Origin: Gallionella sp.
GTDB lineage: Bacteria > Pseudomonadota > Gammaproteobacteria > Burkholderiales > Gallionellaceae
Assembly (NCBI GenBank): GCA_030681375.1
Contig: JAUXWM010000093.1
Location: 62,001 to 126,000 of the forward strand
DNA: 64,000 bases
Reading direction: 5' to 3'
The notes under the pieces were generated by a model. It was not told where the DNA came from. It saw only the letters and a list, made by a program, of their open reading frames with translations, and did no database searches. Each line of letters starts with the position of its first letter. Within the stretch, counting starts at the first letter, position 1. This document shows, one piece after another, positions 43,779 through 52,967 of the stretch. Made by a program: the position numbers and the translations under genes.

Positions 43779-43970
43779 ATGATGGATAAGAAATTGCCCG
43801 AAATCGAAAAAATAGCGTGCGATATTTGCCGTAAGGAAGTGCCGCTCTCAGAGGCAAAAACGCCGGAAGCGATGGACTATGTGGCGCATTTTTGCGGCTT
43901 GGAATGTTACGCAAAATGGCAGCAGGACAGTGAAACAAAAGATCAACAGGGCGAAACGGACAAAAAATAA
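43779..43970 (+). CDS. Small zinc-binding-like protein (DUF3330)
   Basis: 63 aa. Knuckle CDICRKEVP and a second Cys pair-like region FCGLECYAKW fit the DUF3330 pattern of tiny metal-binding proteins. Acidic, Lys-rich tail. Starts at the ATG at 43779 behind AGGGGAG (43769-43775). A longer frame from 43734 lacks a ribosome binding site. Function unknown. Confidence 0.72.
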   Translation: MMDKKLPEIEKIACDICRKEVPLSEAKTPEAMDYVAHFCGLECYAKWQQDSETKDQQGETDKK

Positions 43971-43991
43971 GCTGTCCTGTTATCGCTTAGT

Positions 43992-44025
43992 TTTTTCTCT
44001 CCCTCTTGCGGGCGGGAGAGAAAAA
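43992..44025. terminator. Bidirectional terminator between convergent genes
   Basis: Perfect 12-bp arms TTTTTCTCTCCC/GGGAGAGAAAAA around a ten-nt loop. The T-run on each strand lets it serve both the DUF3330 gene and the convergent repeat-protein gene. Confidence 0.82.
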
Positions 44026-44051
44026 CAAGTGAGTTTTAACGTACGCCGTGT

Positions 44052-44618
44052 TTATTTGGCAGGTGTAACATTCGGCTTTTCGCCTGGGATATCAGCCGGT
44101 GGCAGGTCGCATTGCATGTCGCGTTTGAGTTGTCGGCGTTCTTGCGGCGACATTTTATCGAAACGCTCACGCATTTCACGGCGACGCTCCGCCCGTTCTT
44201 CCGCAGGCATGTCCTGACCGTATTCCTGCATTTTTCCGCGCATGGCAGCACGCTCTTCTGGCGGCATCTTATCCCAGTGCTCGCGCATCTTTTCATGATT
44301 TCTGGCACGTTCTTCAGGGGACATACGCTTTCTGTCTTCACGCATGGTCTTATGCATCGCACGGCGTTCCTCAGGTGACATCTGCTCAAAAGATTCGCGC
44401 ATTTCACGTCGTTTCTCGGCGCGCTGTTCAGGCGTCATCTCTTGCATTTTCTGGCGCATTTCCTCGCGTTCCTTTGCGCGCTCCTCGGGTGTCATGGTTT
44501 TCATCCGTTCCATATGCTCCTGCATGGAGGGCATGGAGGCGGTCTCTGCCGCCATGGCGTTCAGGCTGAACGAAGCAATAATGCCAGCGGCGATAATCGT
44601 CTTAAGTATCGTGTTCAT
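44052..44618 (-). CDS. Periplasmic protein of tandem 19-residue repeats
   Basis: 188 aa. Signal peptide to about residue 24 (SFSLNAMA-AE). Then, from about residue 42, seven tandem units of exactly 19 residues beginning MTPEERA/MSPEERR/MPPEERA, each ending in a basic RxxMRxxx helix, the last unit truncated at MSPQERRQLKRDM. Composition is dominated by Glu, Arg and Met. The MxPEER units recall DUF3106 and CpxP/Spy-like periplasmic proteins, but I cannot assign a function. It lies divergently next to an OmpR/EnvZ pair. Confidence 0.78.
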   Translation of the reverse strand: MNTILKTIIAAGIIASFSLNAMAAETASMPSMQEHMERMKTMTPEERAKEREEMRQKMQEMTPEQRAEKRREMRESFEQMSPEERRAMHKTMREDRKRMSPEERARNHEKMREHWDKMPPEERAAMRGKMQEYGQDMPAEERAERRREMRERFDKMSPQERRQLKRDMQCDLPPADIPGEKPNVTPAK

Positions 44619-44733
44619 GGTGAGTCTCCTGGAGATGGGTTAAACCGGGTGCCGATCAGGGCGTGGAAAGCATAGTAGATTCAAAATGTAAATGAAGTGT
44701 TTTGCTAAGGCGGTAAGTTGTTACAACTTGTTT

Positions 44734-44831
44734 CAGTCCTCAGTCCTTCACTCAGAAACAGGAGCTTTAGCTCCGTTGTTTCGCGGGAATGCCCCTGCGG
44801 CATCGTTCCTCGTTCCTCAGTCCTCAGTTCT
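44734..44831. repeat. Direct heptad repeats flanking two hairpins, upstream of ompR-like gene
   Basis: CAGTCCT CAGTCCT at 44734-44747 and CGTTCCT CGTTCCT CAGTCCT CAGTTCT at 44804-44831, here in the same orientation. Between them are a hairpin at 44755-44782 (GAAACA-GGAGC-TTTA-GCTCC-GT-TGTTTC) and a second at 44790-44803 (ATGCC/GGCAT). The block ends 25 nt before the response-regulator ATG. Confidence 0.8.
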
Positions 44832-44855
44832 CCGACTTCTGTGTATCATACCGCC

Positions 44856-45572
44856 ATGACTAATCCGCAACGCATACTGATTATTGACGACGACGCACGG
44901 CTGCGCGAATTGCTGTTGCGTTATCTGACCGAGCAGGGATTCAGCGCCAAGGCTGTAAACGATGGCGCCGCGATGGACAGGGCTTTGCTGCTCAATCGCT
45001 ATTCCCTGCTGATACTGGACTTGATGCTGCCTAATGAAGACGGGCTGGCGATCTTGCGTCGTCTGCGTGCGGCAGGTGAGGAGGTGCCGGTGATACTGCT
45101 TACCGCCAAGGGTGATGAGATAGACCGTATCATCGGGCTGGAAATGGGTGCAGACGATTATTTGCCCAAACCATTCAATCCGCGTGAGCTGGTGGCGCGC
45201 ATCCATGCCGTGCTGCGGCGTAAGGGAATGCAGGCTATAGGCGCGCCCGACAGTGAGGAGAAGACGGTCAGCTTCGGTGAGTGTGAGCTGAATCTGGCTA
45301 CGCGCCAGTTGCTCAGGGCGGGGGTGCAGCTTCCTCTGACGACTGGGGAATTCGCCTTGCTCAAAGTGCTGGTCACGCATCCGCGCCATCCCTTATCGCG
45401 CGACAAGCTGATGGAGTTGGCGCGCGGTCGCGATCACGACCCGTTTGATCGCGCGATAGACGTGCAAGTCTCGCGCCTGCGTAAACTGATAGAACCCGAA
45501 CCCGGCCAGCCGCGTTTTATCCAGACGGTATGGGGGCATGGTTATGTGTTCGTGCCGGACGGCTCAAAATAA
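44856..45572 (+). CDS. ompR: OmpR-family response regulator
   Basis: 238 aa. Receiver domain with acidic pocket IIDDDAR, phospho-acceptor Asp55 in LLILDLMLP, Thr in ILLTAKGDE and Lys in YLPKPF; C-terminal winged helix with GEFALLKVLVTHPRHPLSRDKLMEL and RLRKLIEP. The region DHDPFDRAIDVQVSRLRKLIE is OmpR-like. I start at the ATG at 44856; a longer frame to 44718 would translate the upstream repeats. One-nt overlap (TAATG) with the sensor kinase. The repeat protein across the intergenic region is a candidate target. Confidence 0.9.
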   Translation: MTNPQRILIIDDDARLRELLLRYLTEQGFSAKAVNDGAAMDRALLLNRYSLLILDLMLPNEDGLAILRRLRAAGEEVPVILLTAKGDEIDRIIGLEMGADDYLPKPFNPRELVARIHAVLRRKGMQAIGAPDSEEKTVSFGECELNLATRQLLRAGVQLPLTTGEFALLKVLVTHPRHPLSRDKLMELARGRDHDPFDRAIDVQVSRLRKLIEPEPGQPRFIQTVWGHGYVFVPDGSK

Positions 45573-46870
45573 TGAATGTTCCGTTGCCCAATTCCCTGCT
45601 GTCGCGGGCCTTTTTGCTGATTATCATATTGATTGTGCTGTCGCTGGCCGCGTCCGTGACAATTTTTCGTCATGCAGAGCAGGAACCGCGTACCCGGCAG
45701 ATGGCACAACTGGTGGTGTCGGTGGTCAACCTCACCCGTGCTGCCGTGATGTCTGCCGCACCGGAGTGGCGTGCTGCATTGCTTGCTGAATTAGCTGAAT
45801 CGGAAGGGCTGCGCGTACAGATTGCGGAGATCGATGAGGTGCTCGATCCTCTGCCTGATCATCCGCCAGAACTGCGCATGATGGTGGAAAAAGTGCGCCA
45901 CAGCCTGGGCGATAACACACGCTTTGCCGCACAGCTCAATGGCGTCGAAGCTTTGTGGGTGAGTTTTTTTATCGGCGGTGAAGAATTCTGGGTGGCATTG
46001 CCGAGTGAGCGCATCGAACATCCCGTGTCGCAGGTGTTGCTGATGTGGGGTAGTGTGGTGTTGCTGCTGGCCCTGCTGGGCGCCTATTTTATTGCGCGTC
46101 AGGTCGTGCATCCGCTCAAACGGCTGGCGCTGTCGGCGCAACAGTTGGGGCTGGGTGGCATCCCGCAACCTTTGCCTGAACGGGGCGCGCAAGAGGTGAT
46201 TGCAGTCTCTGCCGCCTTCAATCAGATGTCCGCCGATCTGGCCGCCAATGAGCGTGAGCGCGCACTGGTGCTGGCGGGTATCTCACATGACCTTCGCACC
46301 CCGCTGGCACGCGTGCGGCTCGCTGCGGAGCTGATTTCAGAGGCGTCTTTGCGCGAGGGTTTGAGTGCCGATGTGGAACAGATGGATGCCGTGATCCGGC
46401 AATTCCTCGACTATGCGCGCCTGGATGAAAATGAAACTGCGGTGACGATTGAAGCCGGTGTGCTGGTTCGCGAAGTGGTAAACAGCTTCTCTGCTGCGAG
46501 TCGTTCAATCAATCTGGAATTACAGGACATGCCCGCGTTGGTTGTCCGTCCCTTGTTGCTGAAGCGTGCGCTTGCCAATCTGCTGGATAACGCCATCAAA
46601 TACGGTGGCGGGGAAATTACCGTGCGACTCTACAGCGAGGCCGGCAAGGCGGTGCTGGCGGTGCTGGACAGAGGGACGGGCATCCCCGCTGAGCAGCGCG
46701 AATCCGTCAAGCGACCCTTCATCCGGCTGGAAGCCGCACGCAGCGATGTGACCGGGGCCGGGCTGGGGCTGGCCATCGTCGAGCGGGCAGCAAGGTTGCA
46801 TCACGGGGAATTTAGTCTGGACGAACGTGCAGGCGGCGGCCTGGTGGCGAAACTGGTGCTGCCACAATAA
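45572..46870 (+). CDS. envZ: EnvZ-like sensor histidine kinase
   Basis: 432 aa. Two membrane helices (about 12-32 and 155-174) flank a periplasmic sensor of about 120 residues. HAMP about 175-225, phospho-acceptor His239 in GISHDLRTPLARVR, then ATPase N box LLDNAIKYGGG, G1 DRGTGIP and G2 GAGLGLAIV. Autophosphorylates and passes phosphate to the adjacent regulator. The start at 45572 shares bases with the regulator stop. Confidence 0.9.
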   Translation: MNVPLPNSLLSRAFLLIIILIVLSLAASVTIFRHAEQEPRTRQMAQLVVSVVNLTRAAVMSAAPEWRAALLAELAESEGLRVQIAEIDEVLDPLPDHPPELRMMVEKVRHSLGDNTRFAAQLNGVEALWVSFFIGGEEFWVALPSERIEHPVSQVLLMWGSVVLLLALLGAYFIARQVVHPLKRLALSAQQLGLGGIPQPLPERGAQEVIAVSAAFNQMSADLAANERERALVLAGISHDLRTPLARVRLAAELISEASLREGLSADVEQMDAVIRQFLDYARLDENETAVTIEAGVLVREVVNSFSAASRSINLELQDMPALVVRPLLLKRALANLLDNAIKYGGGEITVRLYSEAGKAVLAVLDRGTGIPAEQRESVKRPFIRLEAARSDVTGAGLGLAIVERAARLHHGEFSLDERAGGGLVAKLVLPQ

Positions 46871-46887
46871 ATTTGTCCATGTATGGA

Positions 46888-48822
46888 CTAACTGTCTTTT
46901 CCAGGATTGAAAAACGCCACGGCTTCCGTTTCCACTCGGGTGCGTTTCATCGGCGGCAGGCTTTGCCAGATGCGTTTGCCGTATTGTTTGGTGATGATGC
47001 GCGGGTCGCAGATCATCAACACGCCGCGGTCATTTTCGTCGCGTATTAATCGCCCCGCACCCTGTTTAAGGGTGATGATGGTGCGCGGCAGCTGATATTC
47101 CATGAAGGCATTGCGCCCCTGTTTGCTGATTTGCGCGATGCGCGCGGCCAGCACCGGATCGTCGGGCGGGGCGAATGGCAGCTTGTCTATGATGACCAGC
47201 GACAGTGCTTCGCCTCTGACGTCCACGCCTTCCCAGAACGACTGGCTGCCCAGCAGCACGGCGTTGCCGTGTTCGCGGAAGCGGGAGAGCAGTTCATTGC
47301 GCGAACCTTCTCCCTGAAGTAGCAGCGGGTAATCCCAGCCGCGCCTGTCGAATTCGGCCTGCAAGATTTCATACGCGCGTTGCATTGCGCGCAGACTGGT
47401 GAACAGCAAAAAAGCGCGACCGCGACTGGCTTCCAGCATAGGAATGGCGGCCTGAACGACTGCCTCGGTATAACCTTCGCTGTTCGGTTCCGGCAGGCCG
47501 TTTGGGACATATAGCAAGGCCTGTTTTTCGTAATCGAACGGGCTGTCCCAGCAGGCGGTTTTGGCATCGAGCAGCCCCATCTCGCTCTGATAATGGGAAA
47601 AATCCTGTTTTACTGCCAACGTTGCCGAGGTGAATATCCACGCGCGTGCATGGCCGCCGATCTGTTTCTCGAAGATTTCCGCGATGGATAGGGGTGTGGC
47701 ATTGAGTTGCAGCGAGTGGTGGAAGATCTCCAGCCAGCGCACCATGTCGTCGGCCTTGTCTTCCTGCCAGTTTTTCAATTGCTGCGCGTAAGCCTGCGCG
47801 CGCTGCCAGCAATTTTCCAGTCCTTCGCTGCGTTCGGCCTGCTTTTCCAGCAGGCTGCCTAATTGTGTCAGTTTCTCGCACAATGTCTTCAGCGCGGGCG
47901 CAAACTCCTTGAAACTCTCGGTCGCCACGGCGGCCATCCGGCCTTCCTTCTTGAACACCAGCCGCAAGTCACGCGCAGCCTTGTCCATTTCGTCGCAGGC
48001 CTTGGGCAGCGGCGCAAAGTCCTTAGCGGAGGTCAGCGCCTCAAGGCGAGTATCTTGCGCCAGATCGAGCAGCAGCGAGGTGGACAGATTCTCGCCGAAG
48101 AACAGGCTGGCGGTTTCCGGCAACTGGTGCGCCTCGTCGAAGATGACCGTGTTGCAGGCGGGCAGCAGTTCCGCCACGCCTTCATCGCGCAGCATCACAT
48201 CGGCGAAGAACAGATGATGATTGACCACCACGATATCGGCCTTCATCGCCTCGGTGCGTGCGTGCAGCACGAAGCATTCCTTGTGGTTCGGGCATTCCTG
48301 CCCCAGACAGTTGTCGCGCGTCGAGGTGACTTGCAACCAGATCGGTGCGTTTTCCGGTACATCGGCGATGCCGCTCTTGTCCCCGGAATTACTCACCTTG
48401 GCGTATTTTTTAATTTTGCCCAGATGTTTGACATCTTCGCGCGTGGCAAAACGACCATCGTTCAGCGCGCGTTCCAGATGATAGTGGCACACATAGTTTG
48501 CGCGACCTTTTAGTAAGGCGATGGAAACCGGCGCTTTCAAGGCATCGCGCACCATGGGTAAATCTTTCTGGAACAGCTGATCCTGAAGATTCTTGGTGCC
48601 GGTGGAAATGATTACCTTGCCGCCGCCCAGCAGCGCGGGAACCAGATAGGCGAAAGTCTTGCCGGTTCCGGTGCCCGCTTCCGCCACCAGAATCGCATTG
48701 TCTTTAATCGCCTCGGCGACGGCCAGCGCCATTTCACGCTGCTGCGTGCGCGGGCGAAACGATGACACCTCAGTGGCAAGCGGACTTTGTTCGGAGAAAA
48801 AACGGGCGACTTCGGTAGGCAC
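46888..48822 (-). CDS. DinG/YoaA-family ATP-dependent DNA helicase
   Basis: 644 aa XPD-like SF2 helicase. Walker A AEAGTGTGKTFAYLVP, four Fe-S cysteines (YVCHYH, NCLGQECPNHKECF), DEAH box in VIFDEAHQLPE, and C-terminal motifs SQSFWEGVDVRGE and LKQGAGRLIRDENDRG. Unwinds forked DNA or R-loops in repair and is closer to YoaA/DinG. Converges with the kinase gene (17 nt apart) and diverges from radA. Confidence 0.9.
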   Translation of the reverse strand: MPTEVARFFSEQSPLATEVSSFRPRTQQREMALAVAEAIKDNAILVAEAGTGTGKTFAYLVPALLGGGKVIISTGTKNLQDQLFQKDLPMVRDALKAPVSIALLKGRANYVCHYHLERALNDGRFATREDVKHLGKIKKYAKVSNSGDKSGIADVPENAPIWLQVTSTRDNCLGQECPNHKECFVLHARTEAMKADIVVVNHHLFFADVMLRDEGVAELLPACNTVIFDEAHQLPETASLFFGENLSTSLLLDLAQDTRLEALTSAKDFAPLPKACDEMDKAARDLRLVFKKEGRMAAVATESFKEFAPALKTLCEKLTQLGSLLEKQAERSEGLENCWQRAQAYAQQLKNWQEDKADDMVRWLEIFHHSLQLNATPLSIAEIFEKQIGGHARAWIFTSATLAVKQDFSHYQSEMGLLDAKTACWDSPFDYEKQALLYVPNGLPEPNSEGYTEAVVQAAIPMLEASRGRAFLLFTSLRAMQRAYEILQAEFDRRGWDYPLLLQGEGSRNELLSRFREHGNAVLLGSQSFWEGVDVRGEALSLVIIDKLPFAPPDDPVLAARIAQISKQGRNAFMEYQLPRTIITLKQGAGRLIRDENDRGVLMICDPRIITKQYGKRIWQSLPPMKRTRVETEAVAFFNPGKDS

Positions 48823-49049
48823 GATAGATTTATGGTTGTGGATGGCGCTATAGTTCGGCCACGATTTTACGCGAGTGATATCGATTAAGGTGAATATTCC
48901 GACAATAACCGCCTCGGGAGGCCGCTAATGCGGATATGGGTGGTGGTGTTTGGACTGCCAATATGCCGGAATACCTATGCATTGCGGGACAATATCCATT
49001 TGGCTTGCGCAGCGATTGTGCGTTATTGTGCCGACATTCTGGAGGTGGC

Positions 49050-50408
49050 ATGGCTAAGGCAAAAACGATTTATTCCTGTACCGAGTGTGGCGGGCAGACG
49101 GCGAAATGGCAGGGGCAGTGTCCGCATTGCATGGAGTGGAACACGCTGATCGAATCGGTCGCGGAGACTGTGGTCAAGGGTTCCAACCGTTTTTCCGCAC
49201 TGGCGGCCTCGGGTCGCGTGCAAATGCTCTCCGACGTGGCAGCGGAGGAAATGCCGCGCATCCCGACGGGCATTAACGAGTTTGACAGGGTGCTGGGTGG
49301 CGGTCTGGTATCGGGTGCGGTGGTGTTGATAGGCGGCGATCCGGGAATAGGCAAGTCCACGCTGCTGCTGCAAGTGCTGGCGCACCTGTCAGCACATCAA
49401 AATACCTTGTATGTCAGCGGCGAAGAATCGGCGCAGCAGATCGCGTTGCGCGCCAAACGTCTGTCGCTGGATGCGCGCAGCCTGCGGCTGTTGCCGGAAA
49501 TTCAGCTGGAGAAGATACAGTCGGCTATCGCGGCCGATAAACCGGACGTAGTGGTGATCGATTCCATCCAGACGGTGTATTCCGAACAGCTCACCTCAGC
49601 GCCCGGTTCGGTGGCGCAGGTGCGCGAATGTGCCGCCCAACTCACCCGCATTGCCAAGAGTCAGAATATCACCATCATCCTGGTCGGCCATGTCACCAAG
49701 GAAGGCGCGCTGGCCGGCCCGCGCGTGCTGGAACATATCGTCGATACGGTGTTGTATTTCGAGGGTGATACCCATTCCAGCTTTCGCCTGATACGCGCAT
49801 TCAAGAATCGCTTCGGCGCGGTGAATGAACTGGGCGTATTCGCGATGACTGAGAAAGGCCTGCGCGAAGTGGGCAATCCGTCCGCGATGTTCTTGTCGCA
49901 GCACGGATCGCAGGTTGCCGGTTCCTGCGTGATGGTCACGCAAGAGGGTACGCGTCCGCTGCTGGTGGAGATTCAGGCCCTGCTCGACGAGGCGCACTCG
50001 CCCAATGTGAAGCGTCTGTCACTCGGTCTGGAACAGAACCGGCTGGCGATGCTGCTTGCCGTGTTGCACCGCCATGCGGGCATCGCCTGTTTTGATCAGG
50101 ATGTGTTCATCAATGCGGTGGGCGGGGTGAAGATCACCGAGCCGGGTGCCGACCTCGCGGTGATACTGGCGATGGTTTCCAGTTTGCGTAACAAACCCTT
50201 GCCGGAAAAGCTGGTGGTGTTCGGTGAGGTGGGGCTGGCGGGCGAGGTGCGCCCGGTGCAGCGCGGTCAGGAACGCTTGCGCGAGGCGGCCAAGCTGGGA
50301 TTTACCTCGGCTATCATTCCCAAGGCCAATGCGCCCAAACACCCGATAGACGGGATGGAGATCATCGCGGTGGAACGGGTGGAGCAGGCGGTGGATCGGA
50401 TGCGCTGA
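49050..50408 (+). CDS. radA: DNA repair protein RadA
   Basis: 452 aa. N-terminal four-Cys zinc finger (YSCTECGGQTAKWQGQCPHC), RecA-like ATPase with Walker A GGDPGIGKSTLL, the RadA-specific KNRFG in RAFKNRFGAVNELGVF, and C-terminal Lon-protease-like domain (about 280-452, DLAVILAMVSSLRNKP). Promotes branch migration in recombination. The ATG at 49050 has a perfect GGAGGT ribosome binding site at 49041-49046; a longer frame from 48936 is rejected. Confidence 0.94.
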   Translation: MAKAKTIYSCTECGGQTAKWQGQCPHCMEWNTLIESVAETVVKGSNRFSALAASGRVQMLSDVAAEEMPRIPTGINEFDRVLGGGLVSGAVVLIGGDPGIGKSTLLLQVLAHLSAHQNTLYVSGEESAQQIALRAKRLSLDARSLRLLPEIQLEKIQSAIAADKPDVVVIDSIQTVYSEQLTSAPGSVAQVRECAAQLTRIAKSQNITIILVGHVTKEGALAGPRVLEHIVDTVLYFEGDTHSSFRLIRAFKNRFGAVNELGVFAMTEKGLREVGNPSAMFLSQHGSQVAGSCVMVTQEGTRPLLVEIQALLDEAHSPNVKRLSLGLEQNRLAMLLAVLHRHAGIACFDQDVFINAVGGVKITEPGADLAVILAMVSSLRNKPLPEKLVVFGEVGLAGEVRPVQRGQERLREAAKLGFTSAIIPKANAPKHPIDGMEIIAVERVEQAVDRMR

Positions 50409-50415
50409 TATCTGG

Positions 50416-50449
50416 TGCCCCGCCCTTGCGATGGCGAAAAACGGGGCGA
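50416..50449. repeat. Hairpin after radA
   Basis: GCCCCG/CGGGGC arms of six bp separated by about 20 nt, without a T-run. It may contribute to transcription termination of radA, but that is uncertain. Confidence 0.4.
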
Positions 50450-50528
50450 GTGTGAAGTATCGTTGTGCTGTTTGCTATCTCGCGTTAGAGTAAGACACAG
50501 TCGCAATGGATAATTGAGGAGAGAGTTG

Positions 50529-52967
50529 ATGATGTTATTAACCATGCTGGCCGCACTGGTCGTCTTTACACTGCTCGCGTTCTTTCGCGCGACGGTTACC
50601 AGTTGGGTGTTGGCGATTATGGTTATTGTGCCTGTGCTGGCGATACAGGCGCGTCTTTCAGAGACCATCCTGCAAGTGGTTTATTTATTGTTGTTTGCCG
50701 TCATCGTCGTGTTTGGTGTTCCATTTTTGCGTCGCACTATCGTCAGTGCGGCTGCCCTCAAGCTGTTCCGCAAAGTCATGCCGCCCATTTCCGCCACCGA
50801 GCAGGAGGCGATCAACGCGGGTACGGTATGGTGGGATGGTGATCTGTTCAGTGGACATCCCGACTGGGATAAGTTGCTGGCCTATCCGAAATGCGCGCTG
50901 AGTGTGGCGGAGCAGTCGTTTCTCGATAATGAAGTTGAGCAGCTGTGCGCGATGCTGGATGACTGGGATATCACGCACAAGCGCGCCGATTTGCCGCCGG
51001 AAGTCTGGCAGTTCCTCAAGGATAAAGGCTTCTTCGGCATGATCATACCGAAGAAGTACGGCGGTTTGGCGTTTTCCGCGCAGGCGCATTCCGCCGTGGT
51101 CAGCAAGGTTGCCTCACGTAGCGGTACGGCGGCGGTGACGGTGATGGTGCCTAATTCGCTGGGCCCCGCCGAGTTGCTGTTGCACTACGGCAGCGAACAG
51201 CAGAAGGAGCAGTATCTGCATCGTCTTGCACGGGGGCAGGAAGTGCCGTGCTTCGCGTTGACCGGGCCGTTTGCCGGTTCGGATGCCGGCGCGATTCCCG
51301 ATTACGGTGTGGTCTGTAAGGGCGAATTTGCCGGTGAAAGTGACGTGCTGGGCATACGCCTGAACTGGGAGAAACGCTACATCACACTGGCACCCAATGC
51401 CACCTTGCTCGGTCTGGCATTCAAATTGTACGATCCTGATCACCTGCTCGGAGGCGCCGTGAAACGCGGCATTACCCTCGCGCTGATTCCCGCTGATACG
51501 CCTGGGGTGCAAATCGGCAGACGCCATTTTCCGCTGAACTCCGGATTTTTGAATGGCCCGACACAGGGGCGGGATGTCTTCATTCCGCTGGATTACCTTA
51601 TCGGCGGCGAGGAGCATGTCGGACAGGGCTGGCGGATGTTGATGGAATGTCTGGCAGCGGGGCGCTCGATTTCGCTGCCGGCCAGCAGCGTGGGCGGCAT
51701 GAAACTGGCCGCACGTAGCAGTGGAGCTTATTGCCGGGTGCGTAAGCAATTCAACATGCCTATCGGCCTGTTCGAAGGGGTGGAAGAGCCGCTGGCGCGC
51801 ATAGGAGCGCACACTTATATGGTGGATGCGGCGCGCAAGTTAACCGCGCTGGCGATAGATATGGGCGAGAAACCCTCGGTGATCTCGGCGATTATCAAAT
51901 ATCACGCCACCGAGCGCGGGCGCATTGTCATCAATGATGCGATGGATGTGCATGGCGGCAAGGGTATCAGCCTCGGCCCTGACAATTATCTGGGGCGTTT
52001 GTATCAGCAAACTCCCATTGCCATCACTGTGGAAGGCGCGAATATCCTGACGCGCACGCTGATGATATTCGGCCAGGGTGCGGTTCGTTCTCATCCCTAT
52101 GTCTTGAAGGAAATCGCGGCCGCAGGTGAGATAGACCATGATAAGGCGCTGCATCAGTTCGACGATGCCTTGTTTGGACACGTCGGCTTTGTCATGAGCA
52201 ATGCGGCGCGCAGTTTCGTTTTCGGTTTGTCTGGCGGACGCGGTATTCCTGTGCCCAAGGGAGTGGTGTGTCGCAGTTACTATCAGCAGTTGACGCGTTT
52301 TTCCACGGCGTTTGCCTTGAGCGCAGATGTGGCTATGGCGGTATTGGGCGGTACGCTGAAACGCCGCGAGAAAATTTCGGGCAGACTGGCTGATGTGTTG
52401 AGTTTGCTTTATTTGGGTTCGGCGACGATGAAGCGCTTTGCGGACGACGGTCGTCCGGGCGAGGATTTGCCGCTGGTACATTGGGCGATGCAGGACGTGC
52501 TGTACAGCATCCAGCAAGCCTTCGTTGGCATGATACAGAACTTTCCGAATCCCCTGGTTCGCGGCATGTTGAGCGGCTTGATTTTTCCGACGGGGAAAAA
52601 TTTGTTGCCGCCTTCGGATCAACTCGGTCACGAGGTGTCCACACTGCTGATGCAACCCGGCGCGGCACGCGACCGGTTGACGGACGGCATCTATCTGCCT
52701 GACGACGAACAGGATGCGCTGGGTGCGCTGGAGGCGGCGTTGGCTAGTACGCTGCTGTGCGAGCCCTTGCAGGATAGACTGCGCGTGGCGCGCAAGGAGG
52801 GCAGATTGAAAGCGCTGGAAGAATTACTGCGCATCGCCGAAGCGCGCGATATCGGCATCATCACAGCTGAACAGGCTTTACAGCTGGAACGCGACTATGC
52901 GCTGCGCCGCAAGGTCATCATGGTGGATGACTTTACGTCGGAAGAATTGCAGGCCCATCAAAGATGA
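50529..52967 (+). CDS. fadE: Acyl-CoA dehydrogenase, FadE-type
   Basis: 812 aa, catalysing the first, FAD-dependent oxidation of fatty acyl-CoA. It has the long FadE architecture: two N-terminal membrane helices (about 1-60), the dehydrogenase core (about 85-500: FFGMIIPKKYGGLAFSAQA, FALTGPFAGSDAG, DAMDVHGGKGIS) and a C-terminal extension of about 300 residues. Start at ATG 50529 behind GAGGAGAGAG. Overlaps the SDR gene by four nt. First gene of the fatty-acid cluster. Confidence 0.92.
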   Translation: MMLLTMLAALVVFTLLAFFRATVTSWVLAIMVIVPVLAIQARLSETILQVVYLLLFAVIVVFGVPFLRRTIVSAAALKLFRKVMPPISATEQEAINAGTVWWDGDLFSGHPDWDKLLAYPKCALSVAEQSFLDNEVEQLCAMLDDWDITHKRADLPPEVWQFLKDKGFFGMIIPKKYGGLAFSAQAHSAVVSKVASRSGTAAVTVMVPNSLGPAELLLHYGSEQQKEQYLHRLARGQEVPCFALTGPFAGSDAGAIPDYGVVCKGEFAGESDVLGIRLNWEKRYITLAPNATLLGLAFKLYDPDHLLGGAVKRGITLALIPADTPGVQIGRRHFPLNSGFLNGPTQGRDVFIPLDYLIGGEEHVGQGWRMLMECLAAGRSISLPASSVGGMKLAARSSGAYCRVRKQFNMPIGLFEGVEEPLARIGAHTYMVDAARKLTALAIDMGEKPSVISAIIKYHATERGRIVINDAMDVHGGKGISLGPDNYLGRLYQQTPIAITVEGANILTRTLMIFGQGAVRSHPYVLKEIAAAGEIDHDKALHQFDDALFGHVGFVMSNAARSFVFGLSGGRGIPVPKGVVCRSYYQQLTRFSTAFALSADVAMAVLGGTLKRREKISGRLADVLSLLYLGSATMKRFADDGRPGEDLPLVHWAMQDVLYSIQQAFVGMIQNFPNPLVRGMLSGLIFPTGKNLLPPSDQLGHEVSTLLMQPGAARDRLTDGIYLPDDEQDALGALEAALASTLLCEPLQDRLRVARKEGRLKALEELLRIAEARDIGIITAEQALQLERDYALRRKVIMVDDFTSEELQAHQR

